Origin: Candidatus Parachristensenella avicola
GTDB taxonomy: Bacteria > Bacillota > Clostridia > Christensenellales > UMGS416
Length of the DNA: 64,000 nt
Assembly (NCBI GenBank): GCA_904420205.1
Contig: CAJFUN010000002.1
Location: forward strand, 1 to 64,000
Reading direction: 5' to 3'
Below are positions 19,320 to 28,272 of the stretch, in pieces. A program made the position numbers and the translations under genes. The notes under the pieces were generated by a model. That model ran no database searches. It saw only the letters and a list, made by a program, of their open reading frames with translations, and was not told where the DNA came from. The stretch's first letter is position 1; every line of letters starts with the position of its first letter.

Positions 19320-20714
19320 ATGGACGCTAAACAAAAGCTATGGGGCGGGCGCTTTGAAAAGCCCACCAACAAAGCGGTGGAGGATTTCCACTCCTCTATC
19401 CGCTTTGATTGCCGCTTGTACCGGCAGGATATTGAAGGTTCTATCGCCCACGCTACCATGCTGGGGGAGCAGAAAATTATCCCTGCCGAAGATGCGGCGC
19501 TCATCGTAGAGGGGCTTCAGGGGATCCTGGTTGATATTGAAGCAGGTAAGGTGGAGTTCGACGTATCGGCCGAGGACATCCACATGAACGTGGAAAAGCT
19601 CTTGACCGAGCGCATCGGCCCGGCCGGCGGCCGGTTACATACCGGCCGCAGCCGTAACGACCAGGTGGCCCTGGATGGCCGCATGTATGTGCGCGACGCC
19701 TGCGCGGAAACCATGCAGCATCTCAAGGAGCTGGAGGCGCTGCTCATCCGGCTGGCCTCCGCCCACACCCGTACCATCATGCCTGGCTATACGCATCTGC
19801 AGAAGGCGCAGCCCATTACGCTGGCCTTTCAGCTTATGGCATATTTTGAAATGTTTCAACGGGATCGGGAGCGCTTTGGCGACTGCCGCCGCCGGGCTAA
19901 CGTCATGCCGCTGGGTTCCGGCGCGCTGGCCGGCACCACCTATCCGCTGAACCGTGAGCGGGTGGCTGAATTATTGGACTTTCCCGCGATCACCCGCAAT
20001 GCGCTGGATGGCGTGTCCGACCGGGACTGGGCCATTGAGTATGTCTCCTGCGCCGCAACGGCCATGATGCACCTGACCCGGTTCTGCGAGGAGCTGATTC
20101 TTTACTCCTCCCACGAATTCCGTTTCGTCACCATGGACGACGGCTATTCCACCGGAAGCTCTATTATGCCTCAGAAAAAGAATCCCGATGTTGCCGAGCT
20201 CATTCGCGGGAAATCCGGCCGGGTTTACGGCCACCTGACTGGCCTTCTTACTACCATGAAGTCCTTGCCTTTGGCCTATAACAAGGATATGCAGGAAGAC
20301 AAGGAGGCGCTGTTCGATACGCACGACACACTGACCGGCTGCCTAACCCTTTTTACCGCCATGCTCTCTACCGTCACCTTCCACGAGGACGTCATGCGGT
20401 CCGGAGCGGCCGGCGGCTTTACCAATGCTACCGATGCCGCCGATTACCTGGTGAAAAAAGGGCTCCCCTTCCGTCAAGCCCATGAGGTGATCGGCAAAAT
20501 GGTGCTGCACTGCGTGCATTCCGGGCAGGCGCTGCATGAACTAACGCTGGACGAGCTATCCGGCTTCTGTCCGCTGATTGAGGCTGATTTCTACGACGCT
20601 ATTGATCTGATGCGCTGCGTCAACGACCGCAGGTTGCCAGGCGGCCCGGCCGAAGAGGCTGTGCTGGCCCATATTGAACAAGCCAAGGCGCTGCTGGAGG
20701 ACGATCTTCTGTAA
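19320..20714 (+). CDS. argH: Argininosuccinate lyase
   Basis: A 464-residue fumarase/aspartase-superfamily enzyme that releases arginine and fumarate. It begins [23 protein letters not shown], and shows [27 protein letters not shown] and the signature [27 protein letters not shown] precedes the ATG at 19320. It forms an operon with argG and ends at a strong terminator. Confidence 0.98.
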   Translation: MDAKQKLWGGRFEKPTNKAVEDFHSSIRFDCRLYRQDIEGSIAHATMLGEQKIIPAEDAALIVEGLQGILVDIEAGKVEFDVSAEDIHMNVEKLLTERIGPAGGRLHTGRSRNDQVALDGRMYVRDACAETMQHLKELEALLIRLASAHTRTIMPGYTHLQKAQPITLAFQLMAYFEMFQRDRERFGDCRRRANVMPLGSGALAGTTYPLNRERVAELLDFPAITRNALDGVSDRDWAIEYVSCAATAMMHLTRFCEELILYSSHEFRFVTMDDGYSTGSSIMPQKKNPDVAELIRGKSGRVYGHLTGLLTTMKSLPLAYNKDMQEDKEALFDTHDTLTGCLTLFTAMLSTVTFHEDVMRSGAAGGFTNATDAADYLVKKGLPFRQAHEVIGKMVLHCVHSGQALHELTLDELSGFCPLIEADFYDAIDLMRCVNDRRLPGGPAEEAVLAHIEQAKALLEDDLL

Positions 20715-20730
20715 GCTTTCTGTCGAAATC

Positions 20731-20764
20731 AAAGGCCGTAAACGGATCTCCGTTTACGGCCTTT
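20731..20764 (+). terminator. Terminator after argH
   Basis: Sixteen-base arms AAAGGCCGTAAACGGA/TCCGTTTACGGCCTTT with a two-base loop are followed by TTCT on the plus strand. The A-rich left flank lets it work weakly from the other side too. Confidence 0.93.
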
Positions 20765-20829
20765 TTCTGTCTTCTCGTCATTGGGTGACGATCAAACGCC
20801 TTACTGCACTTTATCTGTCAAGCGATGGA

Positions 20830-21219
20830 TTATGCCACAGCCGGCAGCGGGAAATCGCCTGTTATGACCATTTCCCCCTCGCCTTCCAAGTGAAGCCCCC
20901 ATGCCTGTGCTTCTTCGCGAACGATCCGCGCGGCTTCCTGCTCCGACAGGAAGGCGGGAACCTGTATCATACCGGCCCAATCACCCGCTCCTATGACCTC
21001 TCCATCTCCTCGGGTGAAAAACCGCGCCCGGTCGCTCTGTGCGCAGCCGCACAGCCCTGCCGACACCGTCAGCGCCAGCGCTGCGCACAGGGCGGGGATG
21101 CCCATCCAGCTTGCCGGAGCAGGCTCCAGCATCTCTGGATGGGCCAGCACCTGCTCCTTCATCGGATATTGCGGCGGCCTGTACGATGATAGCGGCGCTA
21201 CCCTCAGCTTAACTTTCAT
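20830..21219 (-). CDS. Tandem paralogue A of an unknown membrane-anchored family (short copy)
   Basis: A 129-residue protein, third in transcription order of three tandem relatives. It shares the N-terminal block with the others: V.PL..YRPPQYP, then LEPAPASW, a hydrophobic segment PALCAALALTVSAGLCGC (about 42-59) and AFLSEQEAARIVREEA. It ends after VITGDFPLPAVA and lacks the 110-residue C-terminal half found in the two larger copies, so it is truncated or a shortened variant. The LCGC end of the hydrophobic segment looks like a lipobox, but the charged 40-residue leader before it is unusual for a lipoprotein. I do not recognise the family. Confidence 0.65.
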   Translation of the reverse strand: MKVKLRVAPLSSYRPPQYPMKEQVLAHPEMLEPAPASWMGIPALCAALALTVSAGLCGCAQSDRARFFTRGDGEVIGAGDWAGMIQVPAFLSEQEAARIVREEAQAWGLHLEGEGEMVITGDFPLPAVA

Positions 21220-21241
21220 CGATCATCCCCCCTCTTTTATG

Positions 21242-22027
21242 CTAAATGATCCCCTCCGCCGCCAACCAGTCTAAAAAATCCCGCACTTGCTGGCGAAGCT
21301 GCTCGATTTTATATTCCCTTTGCGCTTGCTGATAAGCCTTTTCATCCCATGTGCCATCATTTGGGGAATCGACAAACGTCGTACCAGGATCATAGAAGAT
21401 ACCGATGTGCCCCCAACTGCTGCGCATCTGCTCCTGCATGGACGCTGTAAGCCGATTGGCCGTCTGATGGAAGCGGTACTTCGCCACGCGGGCCTCTTCT
21501 CCCATCGCCTGCTGTGTCCATTGGTCAATATCTTCTTTGGAGACATATTCAAATCCCGCGCCGATCCGCTCATCATACCCATCCAAGCGAAAAGGCCCAT
21601 GCCATGTTTTACGCGCGCCGCTGTAGCTTGTGGAGGATCCCACATCTGGCTGCGGGAAGTCGCCGATAAGAAGCATCTCACCTTGACCGAGATCCACGCC
21701 TCGGGCTATAGCTTCCTCCCGGATTACCTGGCAGGCCTCCGCTTCTGACAGAAATGCGGGCGGCGTCACCATTCCCTGCCATACTACGCCCTCCCCGATC
21801 ACTTCGCTTGCTCCGCTATCAAACAACATTGCGGCTCCTGTCCGGCCGGTACAGCCGTATATCCCCGCCGACACGGTCAGCGCCAGCGCCGCGCACAGGG
21901 CCGGACTGCGCTTCCACCGCGCCGGGACGGACTCCAGCAGGCCCGGGTCAGATCGCACACACTGCCTAGTCGGATATTGCGGAGGCCTATATGCCTGCAG
22001 CGGGGCGACAGTCAACCTAATCTTCAT
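21242..22027 (-). CDS. Tandem paralogue B of an unknown membrane-anchored family
   Basis: A 261-residue protein. Order: proline/tyrosine leader (APLQAYRPPQYP), RWKRSPALC, hydrophobic segment ending in IYGC near residue 59, a conserved helix PPAFLSEAEACQVIREEAIARG (about 90-110), RLDGYDERIGAGFEYVSKEDIDQW, IGIFYDPGT, and the C-terminal YKIEQLRQQVRDFLDWLAAEGII. Only the part after about residue 60 would be outside the membrane if the segment is an anchor. It matches paralogue C along its whole length. The ATG follows a purine-rich stretch (GGAAAAAGAAAAACC). Function unknown. Confidence 0.78.
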   Translation of the reverse strand: MKIRLTVAPLQAYRPPQYPTRQCVRSDPGLLESVPARWKRSPALCAALALTVSAGIYGCTGRTGAAMLFDSGASEVIGEGVVWQGMVTPPAFLSEAEACQVIREEAIARGVDLGQGEMLLIGDFPQPDVGSSTSYSGARKTWHGPFRLDGYDERIGAGFEYVSKEDIDQWTQQAMGEEARVAKYRFHQTANRLTASMQEQMRSSWGHIGIFYDPGTTFVDSPNDGTWDEKAYQQAQREYKIEQLRQQVRDFLDWLAAEGII

Positions 22028-22047
22028 GGTTTTTCTTTTTCCTTTCG

Positions 22048-22833
22048 CTAGATAATCCCCTGTGCCGCCAACCAGTCTAAAAAATCCCGTACCTGCAGGC
22101 GAAGCTGCTCGATCTTAAAATCCCGTTGAATCCGCTGATACGCTTCCTCACTTATGGCCGCTTCGTCCATTTTTACATAGACCGTGCCTGGATCGTACAG
22201 AATCCCGATCTTTCCCCAATCCTCATCCATCTGTTCCCGGATGGATCGGCTGAGCATAAGGCCGGCGCCGCTGAAATCATAGAGGCTTGACGTTTCATCT
22301 GCCTGCATATCCGTCTGGGACCATTGCTCTATATCCGTTTTGGATATATATTCAAACCCTACCCCCTTTTCGGTATCATAACCGTCCAATGCCAGATTGC
22401 CGTGCCAGGTCTCTCCATCAGGGCTGGGCCTATCCATTTGAAATTCCGTCACTGGGAAGCGGCCATTGAGCGTCTTTGTTCCTTCTGAGGCAAAGTGGAT
22501 CCCTCTGGCCTCTGCCTCCTCACGGATGATCTGGCAGGCCTCCTGCTCCGACAGAAAGGCAGGCGGCTGTATCGCGCCAACCCAGCCCGCTCCGCCATAT
22601 ACCCTTACGATGCCCTCTCCCCCGGTGAAAAGCCGTACCCGGCTGCCCTGTCCTGCGCAGCCCCACAGCCCTGCCGACACGGTCAGCGCCAGCGCCGCGC
22701 ACAGGGCCGGGCTCCGCTTCCACCGCGCCGGAACGGGCTCTAGCAGCTCAGGCTGAACTTTCGCCCGTTCCTTATCGGGGTAGCCCGGCGCCTTATACCG
22801 TTGAACCGGGCATACTCCTCGATGTACTTTCAT
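22048..22833 (-). CDS. Tandem paralogue C of an unknown membrane-anchored family
   Basis: A 261-residue protein, first of the three in transcription order. It carries the full pattern: VCPVQRYKAPGYP leader, ARWKRSPALCAALALTVSAG segment ending LWGC, PPAFLSEQEACQIIREEAEARGI, LALDGYDTEKGVGFEYISKTDIEQW, IGILYDPGTVYV and FKIEQLRLQVRDFLDWLAAQGII. AAGAGGAGCAAGAG precedes the ATG. DNA across the hydrophobic segment is almost identical to that of paralogue B, so the duplication is recent or maintained by gene conversion. Conserved acidic and Tyr residues around GYD suggest a folded extracytoplasmic domain. Function unknown. Confidence 0.78.
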   Translation of the reverse strand: MKVHRGVCPVQRYKAPGYPDKERAKVQPELLEPVPARWKRSPALCAALALTVSAGLWGCAGQGSRVRLFTGGEGIVRVYGGAGWVGAIQPPAFLSEQEACQIIREEAEARGIHFASEGTKTLNGRFPVTEFQMDRPSPDGETWHGNLALDGYDTEKGVGFEYISKTDIEQWSQTDMQADETSSLYDFSGAGLMLSRSIREQMDEDWGKIGILYDPGTVYVKMDEAAISEEAYQRIQRDFKIEQLRLQVRDFLDWLAAQGII

Positions 22834-22928
22834 CTCTTGCTCCTCTTACTAGACATTCCCCACCGCCGTCATCGAATTCTAAAGCTCCCGCGCCCGCAGG
22901 TAAAGCCGCTCCTTTTCGCCGCCGCCCG

Positions 22929-23074
22929 CTCTTTTGTTTCGCTTGTTTTCAGGGTAGTCTTTTAAGCAATTTCCAGATTGCAGAAAGACCCCGCACCGGC
23001 AAGCGGTTTCAACCAACGCTTTGCCGTCTTTTGCCCTCATCAGCAGCGGCAGAATTCGCCCGTCTGGATAAATC
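22929..23074 (-). other. Gene-poor stretch with a doubtful small Cys-containing frame
   Basis: From 22834 to 24150 there is no convincing intact gene. Within it, a minus-strand frame starting near 23074 reads MIYPDGRILPLLMRAKDG and CRCGVFLQSGNCLK and stays open to 22879 (about 65 codons), without a clear ribosome site or known relatives. A longer 198-codon frame at 23131-23727 is rich in Arg, Pro and Ser and does not look like protein. I read this stretch as decayed DNA upstream of the paralogue cluster, including a probable relic at 23806-23994. Confidence 0.3.
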
Positions 23075-23805
23075 ATGCTATAATCTATATACAAAGCCGA
23101 TCTTGAGCGCTTCGTGCGATCCACCCAGTTTCAATCCCTCTGTCCATGTGTTCTTACGATCAAAAGGGCTACGGTCAAGTCAACAGGGATCGCCCTTCTA
23201 TCGCTCTTTCTCCAGAAAAATTTACGACGAGGTCCCTCGCTTTTTCCCGCGCCATTTGAAATGCCTTCTCTTCTCAGAGAAATACAGCGCAACGCTTTAA
23301 GCCGCCATACCCGCAGCCCGTTTCCCTGCTTAAAAAGGGGAATTGGCAAAGCGGGCCAGGAAAGCCCCGCGCCGCCCAGTGGGATGGGATGCGATCTGGC
23401 CGGCATCAGTATTATCCTTTTTGGTTGTTTCAAAATATCTTTGGGGTAAAAAGGGGCGATCCGTATTTTATGACAAGACAAAAATGAAGTGTTCGACCTT
23501 TGAATCGGTTTCTCCTTCTCTAGGCTATTACCCTGATTGGCGTCCGCTTGCTGCGGCTTTGCATGCTGAACCCTGCTCCGCTTGAATCCATCTATGCTTG
23601 GATGTAGTCCTGGCTTACAAAAGCAGGCGCTTGATTCAGCGTTTGGGGAAATGGTTCGCGGCTGCCTTTTGTGCACCATGGTCTGGGACCATATCCTGAA
23701 TCGCGATAAATCCGGCTTCACTTCCAATCCCCATGATATTCGTCCAGCCTTCTATTCCCCCCGCGTTACGTATACAATGCCGTCAATATCCTAAGCCATT
23801 TTCTC

Positions 23806-23994
23806 TTATACCCTATTCTTTTCCCCAAAATCGATCCTCCGGGCCGCTGCTTCTTTTCCCATGATCCCGCAGGCCTCGTCTTCCTGCTCAAAGGCCGATA
23901 AACCATCTCCGGAATGGGTGAACAGGCTTACTGCGGCTAGGAAGCATACGATACGGCATATGATAGGCAGGCCTCTTTTGTATGTCCTCTTTTT
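23806..23994 (-). pseudogene. Probable decayed fourth copy of the tandem family
   Basis: A minus-strand open stretch without a start codon encodes a hydrophobic segment (IICRIVCFLAAVSLFT) followed by SAFEQEDEACGIMGKEAAARRIDF. This aligns with PPAFLSEQEACQIIREEAEARGIHF of paralogue C, keeping AF, the E.EAC core, the I..EA.AR pattern and the spacing. The part between the membrane segment and this helix is shortened and a stop follows at once. It lies about 1 kb upstream of paralogue C on the same strand. Similarity is limited to about 25 residues, so relic status is inferred. Confidence 0.45.
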
Positions 23995-24153
23995 TTATCC
24001 GCATAGCCGTCCACTTTGCTTTTTCGTATATTCTCGAACTTCTACCTTTTAGACATTTTAGCAGAGCCTTCCAGTTCCCCCGTCATAGATTTGACCATTT
24101 TATTTAAAAAGTGGCACACTTTCTTCATACCCGGCCGCCTACCCGGTATGGAA

Positions 24154-24182
24154 TTGCCCTGTGCCCTTCCATGGGGTATAAT
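24154..24182 (+). promoter_or_regulatory. Promoter for the HD-DUF4038-nadE operon
   Basis: TTGCCC and TATAAT are separated by 17 bases on the plus strand. The predicted start is about 25 bases upstream of the ATG at 24213, giving a short leader. Confidence 0.65.
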
Positions 24183-24212
24183 AGGGAATATGCGAATAAG
24201 AGGAGGGATCCG

Positions 24213-24890
24213 ATGCCTTACCAAACGGTCTCCGCCGATCTTGTCCACTATCTGGCCGATACGCTTTTTCCCACCTACGAGCGCTTTGATCCAGCCCATA
24301 ACATCACCCATATCCGGGCGGTAATCGAAAACAGTATGGAGCTGGCCCAGAGCTATGATGTAGTGCCCGATATGGTTTATACTATCGCAGCTTATCATGA
24401 CATCGGCATCCCCCTGGGACGCAAAACCCACCACCTGACCAGCGGACAAATACTGTCCGAGGACGATAACCTGCTTCGCTGGTTTACGCCCCAGCAGATT
24501 ACCGTCATGCGGGAAGCGATCGAGGATCACCGTGCTTCCGCAGCCTCGCCTCCCCGGTCGATCTATGGCTGCATCATCGCCGAGGCCGACCGCGACCTGC
24601 GCCTAGAAAGCGTAATCATGCGCTGCTATCAATATGGGGTAAGCCATTATCCTGAGCTCTCCTTTGACGAGCAATTTGACCGGCTCTACAGCCATATGCA
24701 GGAGAAATATGGAGAGGGCGGCTATCTGCGCTTATGGCTTCGCACGCCGAAGAACGAACGCGGTCTCGCCCAGTTGCGCGGAATGTTGTCTGATCAAGCG
24801 GCGCTGCACGCCTATGTGCAGCAGCATGCCGCAGCTTGGGCGTGCAAATCGGAGCCTGGAGGTGAGCCGGATTGCGAAAACTTACCGTAG
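24213..24890 (+). CDS. HD-domain hydrolase-like protein
   Basis: A 225-residue YedJ-like HD protein. The metal-binding pattern is H in DPAHNITHIRAVIEN (about 27), the HD pair in IAAYHDIGIPLGRKTHH (about 61), HRAS in IEDH, and D in EADRDLRLESV. The start is the ATG at 24213, after AGAGGAGGGATCC; the frame is open upstream but precedes the promoter. It overlaps the next gene's TTG start by 19 bases, so the two are translationally coupled. Substrate unknown. Confidence 0.85.
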   Translation: MPYQTVSADLVHYLADTLFPTYERFDPAHNITHIRAVIENSMELAQSYDVVPDMVYTIAAYHDIGIPLGRKTHHLTSGQILSEDDNLLRWFTPQQITVMREAIEDHRASAASPPRSIYGCIIAEADRDLRLESVIMRCYQYGVSHYPELSFDEQFDRLYSHMQEKYGEGGYLRLWLRTPKNERGLAQLRGMLSDQAALHAYVQQHAAAWACKSEPGGEPDCENLP

Positions 24891-26170
24891 ACGCGGGAAA
24901 GCGCTATTTGGCCTGGGAGGATGGAGCCCCTTTCTTCTATATGGGGGATACGGCCTGGGAGCTTTTTCACTGCCTCACCCGCGAAGAAGCGGAGCTTTAC
25001 CTCTCCACCCGGGCAAAGCAGGGCTTCACGGCCATCCAGGCAGTGGCATTGGCGGAATTTGACGGGCTGCGCCAGCCCAATGCCTATGGACGGACGCCGC
25101 TGAAAACCCATGAAGGGCGTTATGACCCATTAATGCCCGACCTGAGCGGCCCCTACAGCTACTGGGACCATGTGGATTATTGCGTCGATTTGGCAGCGCG
25201 GTTGGGCCTCTTTATCACCCTGCTGCCTACTTGGGGCGATAAATTCAATATCGTATGGGGGCAGGGGCCTGAAATCTTTACGCCGGAAAACGCCGCCGGC
25301 TATGGCGCATGGATCGGCCGCCGCTTCCGAGATCGCTGGAACATCATCTGGATGCTGGGCGGCGATCGCCCGTTGACAGAACAGCGGCACCAGCATGTGA
25401 TCGATGCATTGGCCCGGGGCATCCGGCAGAGTGATCCGAACCATCTCATGACCTTCCATCCGGTGGGCGGATCTTCCTCGCTGGATGCCGTGCCCGGACG
25501 GGGCTGGCTTGATTTCCATACGGTGCAGACCGGCCATGGGCTTGAGAGTTACCGCAGCTTTGAACTGCTGGCTCACACTCGGCTGGGAGAAGAAAAGCCT
25601 TTTATGGATGCAGAACCCCGTTATGAGGATCACCCCGCCTGCTTTAATACTGAATACGGCTATTTCTGGGATGCCGCTGATGTTCGCCAGAACGCCTATT
25701 GGGATATCCTGGAGGGCGCCTGCGGCCATACCTATGGGAACCACAGCATCTGGCGCTTTAACCGCGAACCGCAGGGTTACTGGCCCTATGCTTGGCGCGA
25801 GGCCCTTACCCATCCCGGCGCGCAGACGGTTCCACTGGCGGCGCGGTTGCGGTTAAGCCGTCCCTATTTTGAGTTTCGCGCTGCGCCGGAGCTGGTGGAT
25901 GACGATTCGGCCGCCATGGCGCATATCGCATGCGGCCGGGGGGAGAATTATGCCTTTGTCTATACGCCGTTGGGGCAGCCGATCCGGTTTCACGGCGCAC
26001 TGCTGGGCGGCAAGGCTCACCGGGCCGCCTGGTTTGACCCGCGTACCGGCGATACCCATGTCTTTGCCCTGACGCCGCCGGTCGATACGCTTTATGTTCC
26101 GCCGGACAGCGGCAAGGGGCGGGATTGGGTGCTCGTCGTCGACCGTCTTGGTACGCACACCGACCAATAG
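24872..26170 (+). CDS. DUF4038-type glycoside hydrolase-like protein
   Basis: A 432-residue protein. The N-terminal TIM-barrel part begins RKLTVDAGKRYLAWEDGAPFFYMGDTAWELF, the hallmark of DUF4038/apiosidase-like (GH140-related) proteins, with WNIIWMLGGDRPL, MTFHPVGG and FNTEYGYFWD where acidic catalytic residues are expected. The C-terminal 80 residues (GRGENYAFVYTPLGQP, WFDPRTGD) resemble the associated collagen-binding-like beta domain. There is no signal peptide, so it acts in the cytosol, perhaps on imported oligosaccharides. Start is a TTG, six bases after GGAGGTGA. Confidence 0.85.
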   Translation: MRKLTVDAGKRYLAWEDGAPFFYMGDTAWELFHCLTREEAELYLSTRAKQGFTAIQAVALAEFDGLRQPNAYGRTPLKTHEGRYDPLMPDLSGPYSYWDHVDYCVDLAARLGLFITLLPTWGDKFNIVWGQGPEIFTPENAAGYGAWIGRRFRDRWNIIWMLGGDRPLTEQRHQHVIDALARGIRQSDPNHLMTFHPVGGSSSLDAVPGRGWLDFHTVQTGHGLESYRSFELLAHTRLGEEKPFMDAEPRYEDHPACFNTEYGYFWDAADVRQNAYWDILEGACGHTYGNHSIWRFNREPQGYWPYAWREALTHPGAQTVPLAARLRLSRPYFEFRAAPELVDDDSAAMAHIACGRGENYAFVYTPLGQPIRFHGALLGGKAHRAAWFDPRTGDTHVFALTPPVDTLYVPPDSGKGRDWVLVVDRLGTHTDQ

Positions 26171-26181
26171 GAGGATGTAAG

Positions 26182-28095
26182 ATGAATCATGGTTTTGTCA
26201 AGGTTGCAGCCGCTACGCCGTCTCTTCGGGTGGCCGACTGCGTCTATAATACAGATCAGATGCTGTCTCTCATGGAAAATGCCGCTCAATCAGGCGCCCG
26301 CCTGCTGGTCTTTCCTGAGCTATCGATTACCGGCTATACTTGCGGCGACCTCTTTCTGCAGCGCGCCCTGTTGGAGGGCGCCCTTGCAGGGCTGGACAAG
26401 CTGCTCCAGTCCAGCCGGAATTACGATATGCTGATCGTAGCCGGCCTGCCTATGGCTGTTGAGACCAAGCTATATAACGTAGCCGCCGTATGCCTGCGCG
26501 GCCGCCTGCTTGGTCTGGTTCCCAAGGCCAACCTGCCTACCTACAACGAGTTCTACGAGGGCAGGCTCTTTACCGCCGCTCCCGCTCAGGGTCGCGTCAT
26601 ATCTTTGCTCGGCCAGGAAGTCCCCTTTGGCGCCGACCTGATCTTTTGCTGCAATCAGCTGCCGGCCTTCCGGTTAGGCGTGGAGATCTGCGAAGATCTG
26701 TGGGTGCCCCAACCTAGGTCCAGCGCTTTGGCTTTAGCTGGGGCTACGGTCATCGCCAACCCCTCCGCCAGCAATGAAACCATCGGCAAGGCTGACTACC
26801 GCCGCCAGCTGGTGCAGTCGCAATCTGCCCGGCTGGTAACCGGCTATGTCTATGCCGACGCCGGGGCAGACGAGTCCACCACCGACCTTGTATTCTCCGG
26901 CCATAACCTCATCGCAGAGAACGGAACGCTGCTGGCTCAGAGTGAACCTTTTTCTCAAGGCTTGCTGCTTTCAGAGCTGGATGTAGACCGCCTGGAGGAG
27001 GAACGCCGACGCCAGAGCACCTATCCCGCAGCCGATACCCAGGGCTATACCCTCGTGCCCTTTGATCTTCCGCTGGAGCAAACGATGCTCACCCGCCGGA
27101 TCGACCCTTATCCTTTTGTACCCGAAGATGCACAATGCCGGGCGCAGCGATGCGAATCGATTTTCGCCATCCAGGCGGCAGGCTTGAAAAAGCGCATTGC
27201 TCATACGCACTGCCAGCGTGCCGTTATCGGTATATCCGGCGGCCTGGATTCCTGCCTAGCCCTGCTGGTGACCGTCCGGGCCATGGATCTTTTAGGCCGG
27301 CCGCGATCCGATGTGCTGGCCGTCACCATGCCCTGCTTCGGCACCACGCGCCGGACCCGCAGCAATGCTGAGCTGCTCTGTCAGGAACTGGGCGTGGGAT
27401 TTGATTGCGTGGATATTAGCGAAGCCGTGCGCCGTCACCTGGCCGATATCGGGCGCAGTGAACAGCAGCAGGACACGACCTATGAAAACGCGCAGGCCCG
27501 GGAGCGAACCCAGGTCCTGATGGATATCGCCAACCGTGAAAACGGCTTGGTGATCGGTACCGGCGATCTTTCCGAATTGGCCTTGGGATGGGCTACCTAT
27601 AACGGCGATCACATGTCGATGTATGGCGTCAACGCGTCTATTCCCAAGACGTTGGTTCGTCATATGGTACGGTATGTTGCCGATACGGCCGATTCCAGGC
27701 AGCTTTCCGCCGTGCTGGACGATATCTTAAATACGCCTGTCAGCCCGGAACTTCTCCCAGCCCAGGACGGAGAGATCGCCCAGAAAACCGAAGATATCGT
27801 AGGGCCCTATGCCCTGCATGATTTCTTCCTCTATTATATGATGCGCTTTGGCTTCTCGCCGAGAAAGATCTACCGCATGGCGCTAATAGCTTTTCGCGGC
27901 GAATACGGCTCGGATACGGTGCTAACCTGGCTTAGAACCTTCTACCGCCGCTTTTTCTCTCAGCAATTCAAGCGCTCCTGCCTACCCGACGGCCCCAAGG
28001 TGGGATCGGTTGCGCTTTCGCCCCGGGGAGATTGGCGCATGCCCAGCGACGCCAGCGCGGCGCTATGGCTGGCAGAAGTAGATGCGCTGAAATAG
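26182..28095 (+). CDS. nadE: Glutamine-dependent NAD+ synthetase
   Basis: A 637-residue two-domain enzyme that amidates nicotinic acid adenine dinucleotide. Residues 1-270 form the nitrilase-type glutaminase with E in [10 protein letters not shown] in [13 protein letters not shown] and C in GVEICEDLW. Residues 320-600 are the synthetase with the PP-loop [34 protein letters not shown] and DFFLYY. AGGAGGATGTAAG precedes the ATG at 26182, and 11 bases separate it from the previous gene. The frame open upstream to 26125 overlaps that gene and is not coding. It ends at a terminator. Confidence 0.96.
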   Translation: MNHGFVKVAAATPSLRVADCVYNTDQMLSLMENAAQSGARLLVFPELSITGYTCGDLFLQRALLEGALAGLDKLLQSSRNYDMLIVAGLPMAVETKLYNVAAVCLRGRLLGLVPKANLPTYNEFYEGRLFTAAPAQGRVISLLGQEVPFGADLIFCCNQLPAFRLGVEICEDLWVPQPRSSALALAGATVIANPSASNETIGKADYRRQLVQSQSARLVTGYVYADAGADESTTDLVFSGHNLIAENGTLLAQSEPFSQGLLLSELDVDRLEEERRRQSTYPAADTQGYTLVPFDLPLEQTMLTRRIDPYPFVPEDAQCRAQRCESIFAIQAAGLKKRIAHTHCQRAVIGISGGLDSCLALLVTVRAMDLLGRPRSDVLAVTMPCFGTTRRTRSNAELLCQELGVGFDCVDISEAVRRHLADIGRSEQQQDTTYENAQARERTQVLMDIANRENGLVIGTGDLSELALGWATYNGDHMSMYGVNASIPKTLVRHMVRYVADTADSRQLSAVLDDILNTPVSPELLPAQDGEIAQKTEDIVGPYALHDFFLYYMMRFGFSPRKIYRMALIAFRGEYGSDTVLTWLRTFYRRFFSQQFKRSCLPDGPKVGSVALSPRGDWRMPSDASAALWLAEVDALK

Positions 28096-28118
28096 ATTCT
28101 ACATTTGTAGAGGACAAT

Positions 28119-28149
28119 AAAAAGGCGTTGCATGCTGCAGCGCCTTTTT
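28119..28149 (+). terminator. Terminator after nadE
   Basis: AAAAAGGCGTTGC pairs with GCAGCGCCTTTTT, with one G-U pair, and ends in a T tract on the plus strand. It lies 24 bases after the nadE stop. Confidence 0.85.
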
Positions 28150-28272
28150 ATTTGGGTCGCAATTTTCTTGCCCAGCGTACGCATCCGGATTGGCCGGCTG
28201 CCTTTACAATCGTCCTCCACCGGCCGCACGGCGCTGACCGCACCATCTCCGGCAGTTTTCCGCAGGCGCTGC

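Noticed and set aside
18006..19334. A 442-codon open frame on the minus strand
   Set aside because: It lies exactly opposite argG, whose motifs and length are certain. Long antisense frames are common in GC-rich coding DNA.
23131..23727. A 198-codon minus-strand frame in the gene-poor stretch
   Set aside because: Rich in Arg, Pro and Ser with no ribosome site, no domain and no link to the neighbouring paralogues.
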